A stretch of DNA of 64,000 nucleotides from Cenococcum geophilum 1.58 (GCA_001692895.1 KV748193.1:62001-126000), one strand, 5' to 3'. Counted from the stretch's first letter, positions 31,800 to 45,033 are shown. A program made the numbers and translations. Notes: generated from the sequence alone by a model not told the origin.

Positions 31800-33660
31800 A
31801 TAGCTTATTACTAGCTTAGGTATTACTGTGGAAAGACTTAATAGTATTAAGCAGACTTTTAAGTAGGTTATTATTAAGGACGGCATCTTATATGTTTTAT
31901 TTTATGGATAACTAAATAATTTACTACGCGAATAGGTAATCTAGAAAGTTATCTATTAGGTAATAGAATGCGAGAAGGTACTAGCGCTATAGGTATATAA
32001 GGCTTTATAGAATATACTAGCCTGTGTATAGTTAAATATATATAATAAGATAAAGGTGCTAGGGCGGCCTAGTGTTAACTATATAGTAGATGTGGAAAAG
32101 GGGTATATAGTTACTATAAACTCGTAGAGCTTATCCCCGCCTAGCTATATATAAAACTATAGCTATAATCTTAAATAATTTATTACACTACTTTATAGGT
32201 AGAAACTATATAGTATAAACTTAGTCCTAAGTATAGATGTAGTCTTAAGTCTAATATTGCTGCCTAATACGCCTTAAGGCCTACGTATAGTTAAATATTA
32301 GCTACTAGTTAAGATATTTTTAGAGGCCGGGGTAAATTATAATAAAGAGTAGATATAGGCCGCCTCTATAAAAACTATACCTATTTAAAACAATAGGGCC
32401 TTAAGGGCTGCTTTATTAAGGGCAGTTTATTATAGGGTAAGCCAGGCTATATATAAAGATAGTATATAGGTGTCCGTTATAATTATAATATATTACTAAT
32501 GTTTATCTAGCCCTATTATTAGCGCGATACATTTTACTAGGCGGGCTAAAAGGTATTAATTAATTATAGTTAATCTAATCTATATAGAGATAGTAACTTT
32601 AATTAAGTTTGCTTTATAGCAAGACCTTCTATTACACTAGGAAGCCCTAAGATTATTACCTATATATATAACCCTAGGTTATTTAGGCGTAGTATAGTAA
32701 ATCGCCTTTACTATAGGCTCTTCTATTAGGGGCAATTATATAAATATTATATTTTGCTAGCTAGTAGCTAGTAGGGTAGGATAAGTATTATTCTAAGGAT
32801 CTATAGCCTTAGTAATAAGTTTCTTAAGATATAGTAAGGGCGTACTAATATTAAAAATAGTATAGCCTAAATTAGGGAACTACCTAATATAAGTAAGAGA
32901 GGGCTTAAGTTGCGTTACCTTAGTGGCAGCTATAGTAAAAAAAGGATTAGATACTATTTAGGGTTATTATAGTTTAGTAAAAATAAAGGCGGCCTATACT
33001 ATATGGAGAGTAATTAATTATAGTTATAGTTGTTAGCGAGATATCTAGACTATAATCTAACTGGTTAAGTACTTAAAATCTAGATTATAAATTAGCATTA
33101 ATTAACCGCTAGCCTATAAGGGATAGAAATCTAACTTACAAAACTTTATAAATTAGGCTGTTTTTACTATAATATATATATCTATTTTAGAGATTATAAC
33201 TATTAAGAGTTTATCTTATTTAGTTATAATATATACTATTATAATATACCGTATTTTATTTAATGCTATAGTAACTACCGCTCTTAACTTCTATCTAGTA
33301 TCCCTATTTAAGGGTCTTACTACTAGTAAAGCTTATAATATCTATCCTTACTACCCTTCTTATATTTTAGCGCCACTAATATCCTTTTTATTATTATTAT
33401 TCTCGTTATTATTACCGGTACCGCCTTAGTCGGTATTATTAGCGCTATCTCTATTAGCCTTATTCTATACTTTAGTATAATTACTAATACTACTAATATT
33501 TACTACGCCCGCGAAGTTAGGGGTAGTAATATTAAAGTTAATATTTATACTATATAAAATAGGCGTATAATCGGCTATATACTAGCGGTAGATATATTAT
33601 ATAGTTTTATTAACATTAAATAGGGCGATAAGTTGCTAGAAGTGCTTTTTCTGCTTAGAA
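31800..33660 (+). pseudogene. unidentified long coding relic 2
   Basis: A long RIP-punctured frame: IKQTFK, stop, VIIKDGILYVLF (31845), KVLGRPSVNYIVDVEKGYIV (32050), VLSIDVVLSLILLPNTP (32225), RRAKRY and LIIVNLIYIEIVTLIKFAL (32545-32615), LLPIYITLGYLGVV (32655), VREGLSCVTLVAAIVKKGLD (32895), then a Leu/Pro-rich tail to 33640. Length over 550 codons. Not a known retroelement domain. It is broken at 33660 by GyD, whose ATTCT duplication sits at the break. The hydrophobicity is partly a RIP artefact (Thr/Ala to Ile/Val). Confidence 0.45.
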
Positions 33661-33664
33661 TTCT

Positions 33665-33931
33665 TATTAGCGACTTAGTTAATTAAGGCACGAGCACGGC
33701 AAGAGGGACGCGCAAGCCTATATAATTGGTAGTCTATAAACGAAGATCTAAAGCTAGAAAAAGGAAAGGAGACGAAGGGTAGCGCCGCTTAATGTTATGT
33801 ACAATCTTCTAGTTACGTAACGGTAACTATTTAGAACTATATAAAACTGTCTATAACTATCTATAACTGTCCGATATAATCTACCAATATCTATTAGCTA
33901 TAATCCACCAGTTTCCACCAGTGCCGTAATA
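33665..33931 (-). repeat. GyD 3' LTR
   Basis: Minus strand starts TATTACGGCACTGG (TGTTACGGCAC before RIP) and ends CGCTAATA. A reversed purine tract, TTACCCCCCCCTCTC, follows at 33932. Confidence 0.93.
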
Positions 33932-33949
33932 TTACCCCCCCCTCTCTAA

Positions 33950-36900
33950 AAAAGCCTGCCCTTAGGCTTTATACGTCCGTATTATATCTATAGGGTATTC
34001 TTATCTTTATACTTAATAGGCAGCTTATCGTCTTTGCTATTCTAGCACTTTATCTACTTATTAAGGTACTTTAAGGGTCTGGGTTCGTTAGGGTAATAAC
34101 TATAGAATTCCTAAAGCTTATAGGGACTACCTATAAAGTTCTATATAGGGTACCAAGTAGGGTCTAGGTTATACCCTTTCCAACTAATATAATATTTTAA
34201 CATTCCCCTTATAAGCTTACAGGCTAGTATTTCTTTAATTTCCTATTTATTATCGCCATTAACTTAGATTAGTAGGGGAGGTTTATTCTTTTATCTAGGC
34301 AATAGGTTGTTTACGGCTTTCCGTAGTTTTTCTAGAGAGAAAATAGGGTAAACTTTAATTAAATCTGGGAGCTTTACTTTATACGTATTGCCTATCTTCT
34401 TAAGAACCTTATATAGTTCTACTATCTAATAGTCTAGCTTATAGCTAGGTCGTTCCGTCTTCTAGTTCTTTATTATAACTTAGACCATATCTCCTACGGT
34501 AAAGTTAAGCTCTTACCTATACTTATTTACCTGCTATTATATTAATTTTTAGGCCTTTTCTAGATTTATACGGACTACCATCTAGGCTTCTTCTAAGCGC
34601 TTAGCGTACTGCTAGGCTTCCTTATAAAATAGTTTTTTATATATAGTCTGGGGTCCTTCTAGTCTTTCCTAGTTAAAGCTTATATGGGGTAAGTAGCCTA
34701 TTTCTAGCTAGATAGGGGCAAATCCTATAGAGTTATAAGGTAGGGTTACTTAGGCGTAGTCTATTAGGGGTAGCAATTCGGCCTAGTTATTTTAAAAGTA
34801 ATTAATAAAGGGCCGAAGTCTCTAGTCTAAGTATTAATTTATAATTTCCGTCTAACTATTTATCTAGGGGTAGTATACTATAGAAAGCTTTAGCTTAATG
34901 CCTAAGATCTAGGTAAACTTATTCTAGAAAGCTAAAATAAATTGCGGCCTATAATCGGATATAATAGTATCTAGTAGTCCGTAAATTTAGTAGACGTAGT
35001 AGATATATGGTTAGGCCGCCTTTTTAGTATTAATATTCTTATAACAGGGGATTAAAAACGGGTGCTTGCTAAAGTAGTTAACTAGAATTATAACTATATT
35101 ATATCCGTTACGGTCTATAAGTAGTTTATAAAAGTCTATAAAGATATACTACTAGGGGCGTTTTAGTATTAGGAATGGTTTTAATAGTCCTAAGATCTTA
35201 TTTTATAGAATTGTAAATCTATAGCAGTTATTACAGTTCCGTATATAGCGGTTAATATCTATAGCTATTCTAGGCTAGTAGTAGCGGTTGCTAATAATCT
35301 TATAAGTCTTATTTTTTTAGGGTGGGCCGTAGAGATCTAGGTATAAGCTTTAGCAATAAGCTAGGTCCGTAAGTTCTATTCTTTAGCTACTACTAGCCGT
35401 TCTTAGTGCTTAAGTAGTCCGTTTTTAAGGGACTATAGGCTAGTAACGTTCTTTACCTTTTTACGGTACTCCTATAAAGAGGGGGTCGTTCGGTTAGCTT
35501 ATAGTAGTTTATTAATAAGGTTAAGTTCGGAGGAGTTAATAGGATATATTTTGGCGCCTAAGGGGTCTGTACTTAGTTCTGCCCATATTTAGGGGTTAAG
35601 GTATTTTAGTTATAGTAGCGTCTAGGTCTATAATAAGATCTTTATAGCTATCTAGTTATCTAGGTCTTGCTTATACCTTATAAGAGCATCTATATAGTTT
35701 ATAGCGCCCGGTCTATATATAATTAAGAAGTTAAATTAAGATAGGGTATCCGCCTAGCGTGCCTGCCGGGCTGTAAGGGCCTTAGTTATTATAAAGTATT
35801 CTAGGGCCTTATAATCTAAAACTACCTTAATTAGCTTAGGGGTCCCCTCTAGCTGTATACGCCAGTGCTAGAAGCTAGAGATAATAGCTAGCATTTCTTT
35901 ATTATAGATATAGTAGTTTAGCTTAGTATCTATTATAGTCTTTAAATAGTATATAATAGGGTGCCACTCTCCATCTAGTTACTTCTGGGAAAAAATACTA
36001 GCTATTACGCCGTCTAAGGTATTAGTTTCTAGCATTAAGGGCCGTTTCGGGTTAAAATAAGTAAGTAGGGAAGCTAATACTAGCCGTTTCTTAAGCTTAT
36101 TAAAGGCCTACCTATATATAGTATTAAAGTAAAAGGGCTGGTCTTTTTTAGTAAGACGGTTAAGAGGCTAGGCGATTCTGCTGTAGTTCTTAATAAAGTA
36201 TTAGTAGAAGTTACAGAAACCTAAAAATAATTATACCCCTTTTACGGTCCGTGGAAGTGCCTACTAGTTAATTATAGCTATCTTCTTTAGGTTAGTTTTA
36301 ATTCTATTTATACTAATAATAAAACCTAGGTACTTTATACACTTAACACTAAACTCTAACTTCTTAATATTAACCTGGAGGCTAGCCTTATAGAGCCGTT
36401 ATAGGACTTTATAAATATACTCCTTATATTTTAGCTTGTTCTTAGAGTAGATTATAATATTATCTAAATAGGCTATATAGAAGTTGTTAAGGTAGTTAAA
36501 GAGTATATTATTTATATACCGCTAATACGTAGCTAGTCCGTTGGTTAGTTTAAAAGGAAGTACCTTATATTTATATATTCTATAACGGGTCTAAAATATA
36601 ATAAGATCTTTAGACCTAGGGTTTATTCTAATTTAGTAAAAGGCCTAGCGGATATTAAGCTTTATAAAGACCTTAGCTTTACTTATACGGGCCAGAGTCT
36701 TATTAAGTAGGGGTAGCGGATAGCGGTCCTTACGGGTTATATTATTTAGCTTATAGTAGTTAATATAGAAGCGGAGTCCTCTATTTAGCTTTTTAATAAA
36801 GAGAATAGGCGAGGTAAAAGGGGCTTAACTAGGCTTAATAAAGCCCTTATTTAGGTTATTAATAATATACTACTTTATAGCCTATAATTTGGTAATAAAC

Positions 36901-38100
36901 TGCTTATAGAGGGGGCTAAAGCTAAGGGTGTTTTCCTTACCCTGCTTAATCTCAGTCTTATAGTTATACGGTTAGTAAAGTAGAAGTATATTAGACGCTA
37001 CTTTAGAGAATACGTCCTTAAATTTCTGGTGTTAATAGGGTAGCTTTTATTCTACTAGTTCTTTATTTATAAGCTCGCTTTCTTATCCGCTAAGCTTACT
37101 TCCCTTTTCCTTAATTATTTAATTAATTTTATATAAGCTCGTTATAAAGGTAATAGTATTAGGCTAAACTAAGTTCTGGTAAAATCCTATAGCACTAATA
37201 TAGCAGATATTAACTAGTAGGAGGTTTACTGGTTTTCTTATAGCCGTTTTCTAGACTATATTTTACAGTTTAGGGTTTGTAATCTTTCTTAGCTCCTATT
37301 CTATTTTCTATAAATTATCCCTCTAATCTATTAGTTTAGTATAACGTCCAATGTCTCTTATTAATCTTTATAGCTATATAGGGCCTAAGCTCTTTATAGG
37401 GGGCTTTTTTAAGTTACTATTAACTTTCTAGGTCTTTAATGCGGGTAGCGTAATATAGGTAGTCTAGGGGCGATATAGTATACAAATTTATTGTAAATTA
37501 AGCTGTATATCTTTCTTAAAGGCCTAGTCCCTATATATAGTATTAGCCTAATAAATAGTATTAATCTAGGGCCGTATAAGGTTTTCTATTATAATGCTAA
37601 TTTTTTTTATAAAGGAAGGGGTTAGGGGTAGGGTTTTGGGCTAGATAAGCCGTCTACTCTATATATTAAGCTGTAAGCCTAAATAGGCTAGCTATTTTCG
37701 CCTTAAGATTATATTATAGCTACCTAGGTCTGTAATAAGGAAGGGGATATTATACTACCTTTATCTATTAATATGGAGGTAAATCCATAAGATAGTTATA
37801 ATAGGTGGCCCTATCCGCCCATTATACCTATAAATAGGAATTAGTTTAGGCAGTTCTTTAATAGGTATATTTAGAAAGTTAGCCAGCTTTATAGTATACT
37901 AGGTATCTATTAAAGTAAAGGCATTTACTCTAGAGTTAGCTAAAGTAGGGGTTAAAACTTGGTATCTATTATAGAATAGGGTATAAGGGATAGTATAGCT
38001 TCTTTTACTAACTAGCTAACCTAGATTAATATTTAATATATTAATCCCTTTTAACCCTAGAGAGGAGTCTTCCTTTAAGGTTCCTCTTTTTCCAACTCTA
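33950..38100 (-). pseudogene. GyD Pol: protease, RT, RNase H, integrase
   Basis: Read from high to low coordinates. Protease-like region about 37960-37650 (FTLIDT then LANFLNIPIKELP). RT 36840-36420: FIKPS, stop, APFTSPILFIKKLN, RGLRFYINYYKLNNITRKDR, YPLPLLNKTLARISKAKVF, then AYLDNIIIYSKN with one of the two catalytic Asp now Asn. RNase H is about 36050-35780 and the integrase region about 35600-34000; its order is inferred from position, as the motifs are worn. Stops are RIP type. Confidence 0.85.
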
Positions 38101-38299
38101 TACTATTCTCTTAGATTAATAAAACCTTATCCGCTTTTATACCTATTAGGTAATCCTTTATATAGTAACCTTTCTAACTATAAGAGAAATAAGCTCCTTG
38201 GTTACTAAGGGCCTATATATAAGGGTTACTATATATAGGCTAAGTATTCGCTAGACCTATAGTAGGACTAGCCGCACAGCTAGCTGCTAAATTGGCGGC

Positions 38300-39170
38300 G
38301 GGCTATATAGGCGGTGCTGTGGGGGTTACTAATTATGCTAGGGCATTACGGGCCGTTCTTATATTGCTTATAGTCTAATTTAAAGGGTTTTTAGCTTTAT
38401 ACCGTTTAGCACATACCTTAATTTAGCGGAGGCCTTAGTTAATAGCTAAGCACTAGTTTATAAGTTCCTTTAGCGTCTATATAGTAGTAAAAACTAATAA
38501 TACGGCTTGCTATAGGTCTAGGGTAAGCTTATTAAATAGGTTTAGTATTAGATCTTTCTAGGGAATTTAAGCCTAGCTAGCTAGGTGCAGAAAGCAGGTC
38601 TAAAAGGCTAAGAAGGTCTCTATTATTTTCATATTTAGGCTTTTATAATTAAGTTAGGCGTTTTATACTTTAAAGGGGTCCTTATAAATAGAAGACAGGT
38701 AGATAATTATTTCTTTTTTAGAGAGGAAGGGATCTGCCGAGTCCTATATATACTAAGGACGTAGGTATATCTACGCGTCCCTATTAGTACAGCTAGAGAC
38801 ATAGGCTATTTTAGCCTAAGTAGTAGGAAAGTAGTCCGTATTAACTTTAAGCTTATCCTATAATTAAAGCTTCTAATTATTAAATATAGGGTCGGTTCCG
38901 TCTGTAAGCAGTGGGGGGTCTATAACCTTTATGGACCGCGATAATGCTAATACTATATATTAGGCTAGAGCCTTAAAGACTATAGCAAGTCTCTAGGTGT
39001 TTAATAACTCTTTACTAGGTATAGGGGGTTCTTTAGCTTTAAGTAGCTCTTAAAGTTATTTAATTTTAGCATTAGCTGCTATAAGCTCCACCTAGGAGTT
39101 TAAGTTAGTTACTGTTTTACTATTAAAGGTATTTAAGGGTCCTATGGCTGTTTTGCCGGCTGCTATATCG
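38300..39170 (-). pseudogene. GyD Gag
   Basis: Minus-strand frame with the conserved block of fungal chromovirus capsids: IDPPLLTDGTDPIFNN (38930), AKIAYVSSCTNRDA, RP, DSADPFLSKKEIIIYLSSIY, KDPFKV, then LNMKIIETFLAF, LTLDL and LKELINQCLAINQGLR (38460). Stops replace Trp and Gln codons. It would form the element's particle. Confidence 0.85.
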
Positions 39171-39224
39171 GGAAAATATTCGCAGGATGAGATTTAAGTA
39201 GACTTTGGTTTTCGCGTTTTGCGT

Positions 39225-39590
39225 AATTAACATGCAATTTAACCAACTCGATACGTAATTGACTAACTTAACACGCAATTAACCAACTTAACATGTAATT
39301 TGACTAACTTGACACGTAGTTAACCTACTTAACATGCAATTTAACTAACTTAATACGTAGTTAATCTACTTAATATGCAATTTAATTAACTTAATATGTA
39401 GTTAACCTACTTAACATGCAATTTAACTAACTTAATATGCAGTTAACCTACTTAACATACGATTTAACTAACTCGAAACGCAGTTGACCTACTTAATATA
39501 TAATTTAACTAACTTAACACGCAATTAACCTACTTAACATATAATTTAACTAACTTAATATGTAGTTGACCTAATTAACAACTTTAAAAG
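39225..39590. repeat. 20/21-bp minisatellite in GyD leader
   Basis: About 17 alternating units, TTAACATGCAATTTAACTAAC (here cut to TAACATGCAATTTAACTAAC) and TTAATACGTAGTTAACCTAC. Lies directly upstream of gag in the element's own sense. Confidence 0.85.
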
Positions 39591-39699
39591 CTAACTATAT
39601 ATTTCTTAACGTGCGATTAAGGTAAAGTTATATGCTATATATTTAACTATTATATATAATCCTATATAATCTTATACAATCTCATACAATCTTATAGTC

Positions 39700-40014
39700 T
39701 TATTACTTAGAGGCTCTACACAAAGCTCTGCGCATAGAGGCTCTGCATAAAGCTCTGTATAAAGCTTCGCATAAGGCTCTTTACGAGGCTCTACACGAAG
39801 CTCTGCGTACAGAGGCTCTGCACGAAGCTCTGTACGAAGCTCTGCACGAAGCTCTGCACGAGGCTCTACACGAGGCTCTGCGCGAGGCTCTGCGCGAAGC
39901 TCTGCGTACAGAGGCTCTGCACGAGGCTCTGCGAGAAGCTCTACGTACAAAGGCTCTGCACGAGGCTCTGCGCGAAGCTCTGCGTATAGAGGCTCTACAC
40001 AAAGCTTTGTATCG
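39700..40014. repeat. 12-bp minisatellite, inverted copy (module M3)
   Basis: About 27 units of GAAGCTCTGCRY-type sequence, reverse complement of the 10722-11192 array. It ends at TATCGGGTCCCCGC, the inverted GCGGGGACCCGATA landmark. Open frames over it are repeat artefacts. Confidence 0.9.
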
Positions 40015-41115
40015 GGTCCCCGCTATATTCCCAATAGCCTTTACACGTGCCTCTACCCTATATAACCACCTTATTTTTTACCCTTTCTTCCTTCTTTATA
40101 TCCTCTTTACCTAGGGAGGCACCAGAATGGCAGCTAGTAGAGGACTATTGCTAGAACTAGACGACCGTCACTAGAACTAGATAACCGTTACTAGAACCAG
40201 ATAACTATCGCTAGCCAGATAACCGTCGCTAGAACTAGATAACTATCGCTAAAACTAAACAACCGTCGCTAGCTAAACGATTATTACTAGAACTAGATAA
40301 CCGTTGCTAAAGCTAGACAACCGTCACTAGAACTAGATAACCGTTACTAGCGCTAGACGACTATTGCTAGAACTAAACGACTATCGCCAGAACTAAACAA
40401 CTGTTACTAGAACTAGATAACCGTCGCTAGCTAGACGACTATTACCAGAACTAGATAACCGTTGCTAGAGCTAGACAACCGTTACTAAAACTAGACAACC
40501 GTTACTAGCGCTAAACAACTATTACTAGAACTAGACGACTATTACTAGCTAGACGACTATTACTAAAACTAGACAACCGTTACTAGAGCTAGATAACTAT
40601 TACTAAAACTAGACAACCGTCGCCAGAGCTAGATAACAATAACTAGCCAGCTAATACTATAAACGATTTAATTAATTAATCGAATTAAGATAGTATAGAC
40701 AGGTAGGCATAAATAGGTAGATGCTAATAGGTAGGTAGATATAGACAGGTAGGCAGATATAGATAGGTAAGTAGATATAAATAGGCAGGTAGATATAGAT
40801 AGGTAAGTAGATATAGATAGGCAAGTAGATATAAATAGGTAGGTAGATGCTAATAGGTAGGTAAATATAAATAGGTAAGTAAATATAGATAAGTAGATAT
40901 AAATAGGTAGGTAGATATAAATAGGTAAGTAGATATAGACAGGTAAGCAAATATAGATAGGTAGATAGATACTAACGGGTAGGTAAATATAGATAGGTAG
41001 GTAGATATAAATAGGTAGGTAAATGTAGACAGGTAGATATAGATAGGTAGGCGATATAGATAGGTANGTAGATGCAGATAGGTAGGCGATGTAGGCAGGT
41101 AGGTAAGTTAATAGG
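40015..41115 (-). repeat. shared module, copy M3 (inverted)
   Basis: In order from 40015: inverted GCGGGGACCCGAT, GTGCCTCTACC, CTAGGGAGGCACCAGAATGGC, a 20-bp minisatellite 40140-40640 (AACTAGACGACCGTCACTAG, about 25 copies against 8 in M2 and 1 in M1), and an AGGT-type array 40695-41115. Its central CGTTCGCTAGCT block is missing. An N occurs at 41067. Confidence 0.75.
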
Positions 41116-41678
41116 TATAGTAGATAGGTAGAAGAGAACCATTGCTATATTATATTAAATTATCTAAAATAATAATATTTATTTTGCTAGCCTTATAAAT
41201 AGCTTTAAAATAGCTTTTATTTATTTAAAATATGTTATTAGTATAAAAGAGGTAAATATAATTATGGTTACTAAATGCGTAGATTGCTGGCAGGTTGCGC
41301 GCAGGTTGCGCGTAGGCTGCGTGTAGGCTGCGTGTCAAAAAAACACGACATAGGCTAGTCGGTTAAGTTGCCAAATGCCCTCAACTGCGCGCCAATTGCG
41401 TCAGCCACCAACCATTAAGGCCATTAAAAGGGTACTATATTTTGCCGATGCTATATTTCTTAGCATCGTAGTATAGTTATTAGGGTAACTTCTAGTAGGA
41501 TTTTGGTTTATGCGTATTCTATAAATCTTATTCTTTTTTTCTATTCTTTTAGTTCTATTTTATTCTTTAAATTTTAGTAATAGTTTTTGGGTCTACTTCT
41601 GTATTCTATTCTTATTTATAGTCTATAAATATTTTTAAGTTCCTTCTTAAAAAGAAGAGGTAGTTAAGCTTTAGATAA
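41116..41678. other. GyD leader, non-coding
   Basis: AT-rich with one GC-rich patch near 41288-41340 (GGTTGCGCGCAGGTTGCGCG, then GGCTGCGTGTAGGCTGCGTG), four imperfect 11-12-bp units. No gene seen. Confidence 0.5.
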
Positions 41679-41945
41679 TATTAGCGACTTAGTTAATTAA
41701 GGTATAAGTATAGTAAGAGGGACGCGTAAGCCTATATAATTAGTAGTCTATAAACAAAAATCTAAAGCTAGAGAAAGGAAAGGAGACGGAGGGCGGCGCC
41801 GCTTAACGTTATGTACGATCGTCTAGTCACGTGACGGTAACTATTTAAAACTATATATAACTGTTTACAACTGTTTATAACTGTCTACTAATATTTACTA
41901 ATATCTATTAGCTATAATCTACTAGTTTCTACTAGTGCTATAATA
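41679..41945 (-). repeat. GyD 5' LTR
   Basis: 267 bp, same boundaries as 33665-33931, followed by the ATTCT duplication (41946-41950). More RIP transitions than its partner in places, fewer in others. Confidence 0.93.
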
Positions 41946-41981
41946 ATTCTTAAGGTTAATAAATATCTTATTATCTTTATA

Positions 41982-42331
41982 TATTATAGAATAAGTATAA
42001 GCGACGATAATATATAATAGAGCAGATATTATTAAGCTATATATATAAACTATATAATAAGATTAAAACGTTATATAAGAAAAGAAGGTAGGAAAACGGG
42101 AAGAAAGGGTATATATTGTTAACTTAGTTGCTTAGTTAATATATATATAGAGTAGAATAGGATTTACGTAGTAGTCCTAGCAGAACTTAGTAGGATTTAG
42201 TAGAACTTAGCGGAATATGGCAGATTATGGCAGATTGCCGTTAGATTGCCATAGGTCGCGGTAAATTGCGGTCCCGTAGATGGTGGAAATAGGTAGGTAT
42301 GTATAAGGTGTTACGGGGGTATTCCATAATA
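41982..42331 (-). repeat. GyB-3 3' LTR
   Basis: 350-bp reversed GyB LTR; minus strand starts TATTATGGAATACCCCCG and ends CTATAATA. The reversed purine tract TACCCCCCCCCTTTA follows at 42333. Confidence 0.9.
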
Positions 42332-42344
42332 GTACCCCCCCCCT

Positions 42345-45033
42345 TTAAACTTAAGCTTCTGCAAGATAGGGCTGTAGTGGTTCTAGGTAGAGTTTATAAA
42401 AGTCTTCTGCGGCTTATATAAGTCCTATAAAGTTAATAGGTTCCTATAAAGGCTTAATAAAGCCTCTCTATTTTATAAAATATATATATTAGCGTTTCTA
42501 TTTATTATACTTAATGTTATTAATTCTTTTAATAAAGTACTTGTTTTACTATCTACTTTCACTAGTAGGGGAGGGTCTTATATCTGTTTAGGTAGGGCGT
42601 TTAATACGGGGGTAGTAGGGCGGAGGACTAACATATAGAATATGGGGTGGATTTTAACCGTATTAGGGAGCTTTAATTAGTAGGTATAAAAGGAAACGAC
42701 CTTCTTAACCTTATAAGGGCTAGCGTTCTTTTAATTAAGTTTCTTAGTAGGTTGTTTTATATTTAGATTTCTTATATCTTACTAGACGAAGTTACTAATT
42801 TAGTAGGCTAGTACTAGGGTTTGTTTCTTTTACTACGGCTTTATAAATAGATTAAGCCTATATTATTTCATTAGTAAGGAACTATTATAGTTCTTCTATC
42901 TTTTCTATAAATTTATTTGCTTCTATAACTTATAAGGTGTAATAAGTAGGGCGAGGAATATTACTAAAAAGTTTAAAACCCATTTATAGGTGCTAGCTGT
43001 AGTTAGCTAAAAATAGGGAGACCTTTATAGTTTCTAAGACGGAGTTATTTATAGTAAACTTAGTAAATATAAGCTAGTTAATCTAGTTATCCTATAAATA
43101 TAACGTGTATATCTAAATATACTATTCCATTATAGCATTTATATATTCTATTAAACCGTCTATTTCCGGGTAGTATACTATAGATAGTAGTACTTTAATG
43201 CGAAGTTAGGTAGTTAATTCTTTTTAAAATATAGAGATAAACTAGCTACCTTTATTAGAGGTAATCGTTTTAGGGAGTTTGTAGAGTTTTTATACGTAAT
43301 TTAGAAATAGTTAGGTAATAGTAGGTGTTAATATATTAGGGCAGGCGATTAAGTACCTTATCTTAAATAGTTAGTCTATAACTACTATAATATTTATATA
43401 GCCTTTACTTATAGAGAGGTTAATAATAAAGTTAATTAAGATGTCCTTCTATCTTCGGTCTAGAATAAATAGTAGCTTTAATAGGCCGTTATATATCTTA
43501 TATAAAGCTTTAGCTTATTAGTAGATATAATAACTAGAGACGTACCTTTATATTATATTATATATATTTAGCTAGTAATACTCCTATTAGAGTAGATTTA
43601 GGGGTTTTCCTTAGCCTAGGTAGCCGGCTACTAGTAGGTTATATATGTATTTAAGGAGCTTAAGCTTAAGTTTATTATGGTTAGGTATAACTAGGTAGTT
43701 CTAGTAGTATAAGCAGTTTCTATACGCTTTATATTTACTTAAAGAGATCCTTTTAAAGCGTTTAACGCTATCTTTAGATTAGCTTAAGCGTCTCTTAAAT
43801 AAACTTATTATTTAGGTATTTATTAATTATAATCTGTTTAATTAATTAATTGGTTATTTTAAGGACGTGGACCGTAAGGTCTTTAGTGGTAGGGTTAAAT
43901 AGTTTAAGATAAAGTAGGGTCTAATTTTAGTAGGAGCGCGCTTTTTCTAATACTAGTATATCTTATAAGCGTTAGGTTAGGGTATTAGGCTCCTAACCTT
44001 AGATGCTTAAGTAGTATATAACTAAAAATCGGAAGCAAGATAGATATTTTAACTAGTAGGCCTAGTGGTGGCTTAGTTGTTTTATGGTTATAAAGTACTA
44101 TAAATTCTTATAGTCGCTAAGGACCTTAATTAGGAATCTAGCGTCTTCTAATTCGGGTCGCTATTATTTAAAATATCTAATAATAGCTAATAATTCTTTA
44201 TTGTAGATCTTGTAGTTATATTTAGCTAGGCTTAGTTATTTTAAAAAGTATACTATAGGGTAAAATACTCTATCTTTATTATATTAAGATAGAATACCTC
44301 TAGTAATATAATTGGATAAATTAGCTTCTATAATACTTATTTAGTTTAGGTTAAAATATTAGAGTATAGGCGTAGTAGTAAATATAACCTTTAGATAGGT
44401 AAAGGCTTTCTTACATTCCTTATTAAAGATAAAGGCTTTATCCTTTTAGGTTAGAGCTATAAGAGATAAAACTAGGGCAGAGAAATTATTAATAAACTAT
44501 TAGTAGAAATTGGCAAATTCTATAAAGACTCCTACGTCTTTAACATTCTTAAGTTCTTGCTAGTTTATAGTTACTTTAACTTTCTTTAGGTCTATTTATA
44601 TACCGTTTATAGAAATAAAAAGTCTACGGTATAGGACTTCTATTTTATAGAACTTATATTTATCTATATCTAATTATAAACTAGCTCCGTATAGGGCTTA
44701 TAGAATAAAGTTAATATATTTCTAATATTTAGTTAGGTTATTACTATATATTAGTATATTATTAATATATATTATATAGAAGATAATTAGGTAGGAATAA
44801 AAGGTATTATTTACGTAATATTAAAACGAGCTTAGGGCGTTTGCGAGGCCGAATAGTATTACTAAGTATTTAAATAATCTATACTAGGTATAAAATATAG
44901 TAAGTTATTTATCTCCTTTTATAATATGGAGACGGTTAAATACGGAGATAATATTAAGCTTTATATAGTAGTGAGCCTTACTTAGTCGGTTTAGCGTCTC
45001 TTATATTAGTGGGATTAGATATTAGTTCTTAAT
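42345..45033 (-). pseudogene. GyB-3 chromodomain, integrase, RNase H and distal RT
   Basis: Minus-strand relic collinear with 22500-25060 of GyB-2: chromodomain about 42550-42410, integrase core about 43500-42900, zinc-binding region near 43650, RNase H about 44400-44100, RT from 45033 downward with the catalytic region near 44760. Heavily RIP-punctured. Cut at 45033 by the TRIM-like element. Confidence 0.85.

Larger units (their letters stand above)
33665..41945 (-). mobile_element. GyD, complete minus-strand Ty3/Gypsy chromovirus (Tf1-like)
   Basis: Two LTRs of exactly 267 bp (33665-33931 and 41679-41945) enclose gag and pol read on the minus strand, with ATTCT at 33660-33664 and 41946-41950 as the 5-bp target duplication. 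The leader between the 5' LTR and gag is abnormally long and filled by module M3 and another minisatellite. Total 8281 bp. RT resembles the Tf1/Cft-1 type of fungal chromoviruses. Confidence 0.93.

Noticed and set aside
31692..31886. 64-codon minus-strand frame
   Set aside because: Antisense to relic 2, which reads on for 550 codons on plus.
39672..40950. Minus-strand frames over 39672-40002 and 40672-40950
   Set aside because: Same minisatellite and an AGGT simple repeat read as protein.
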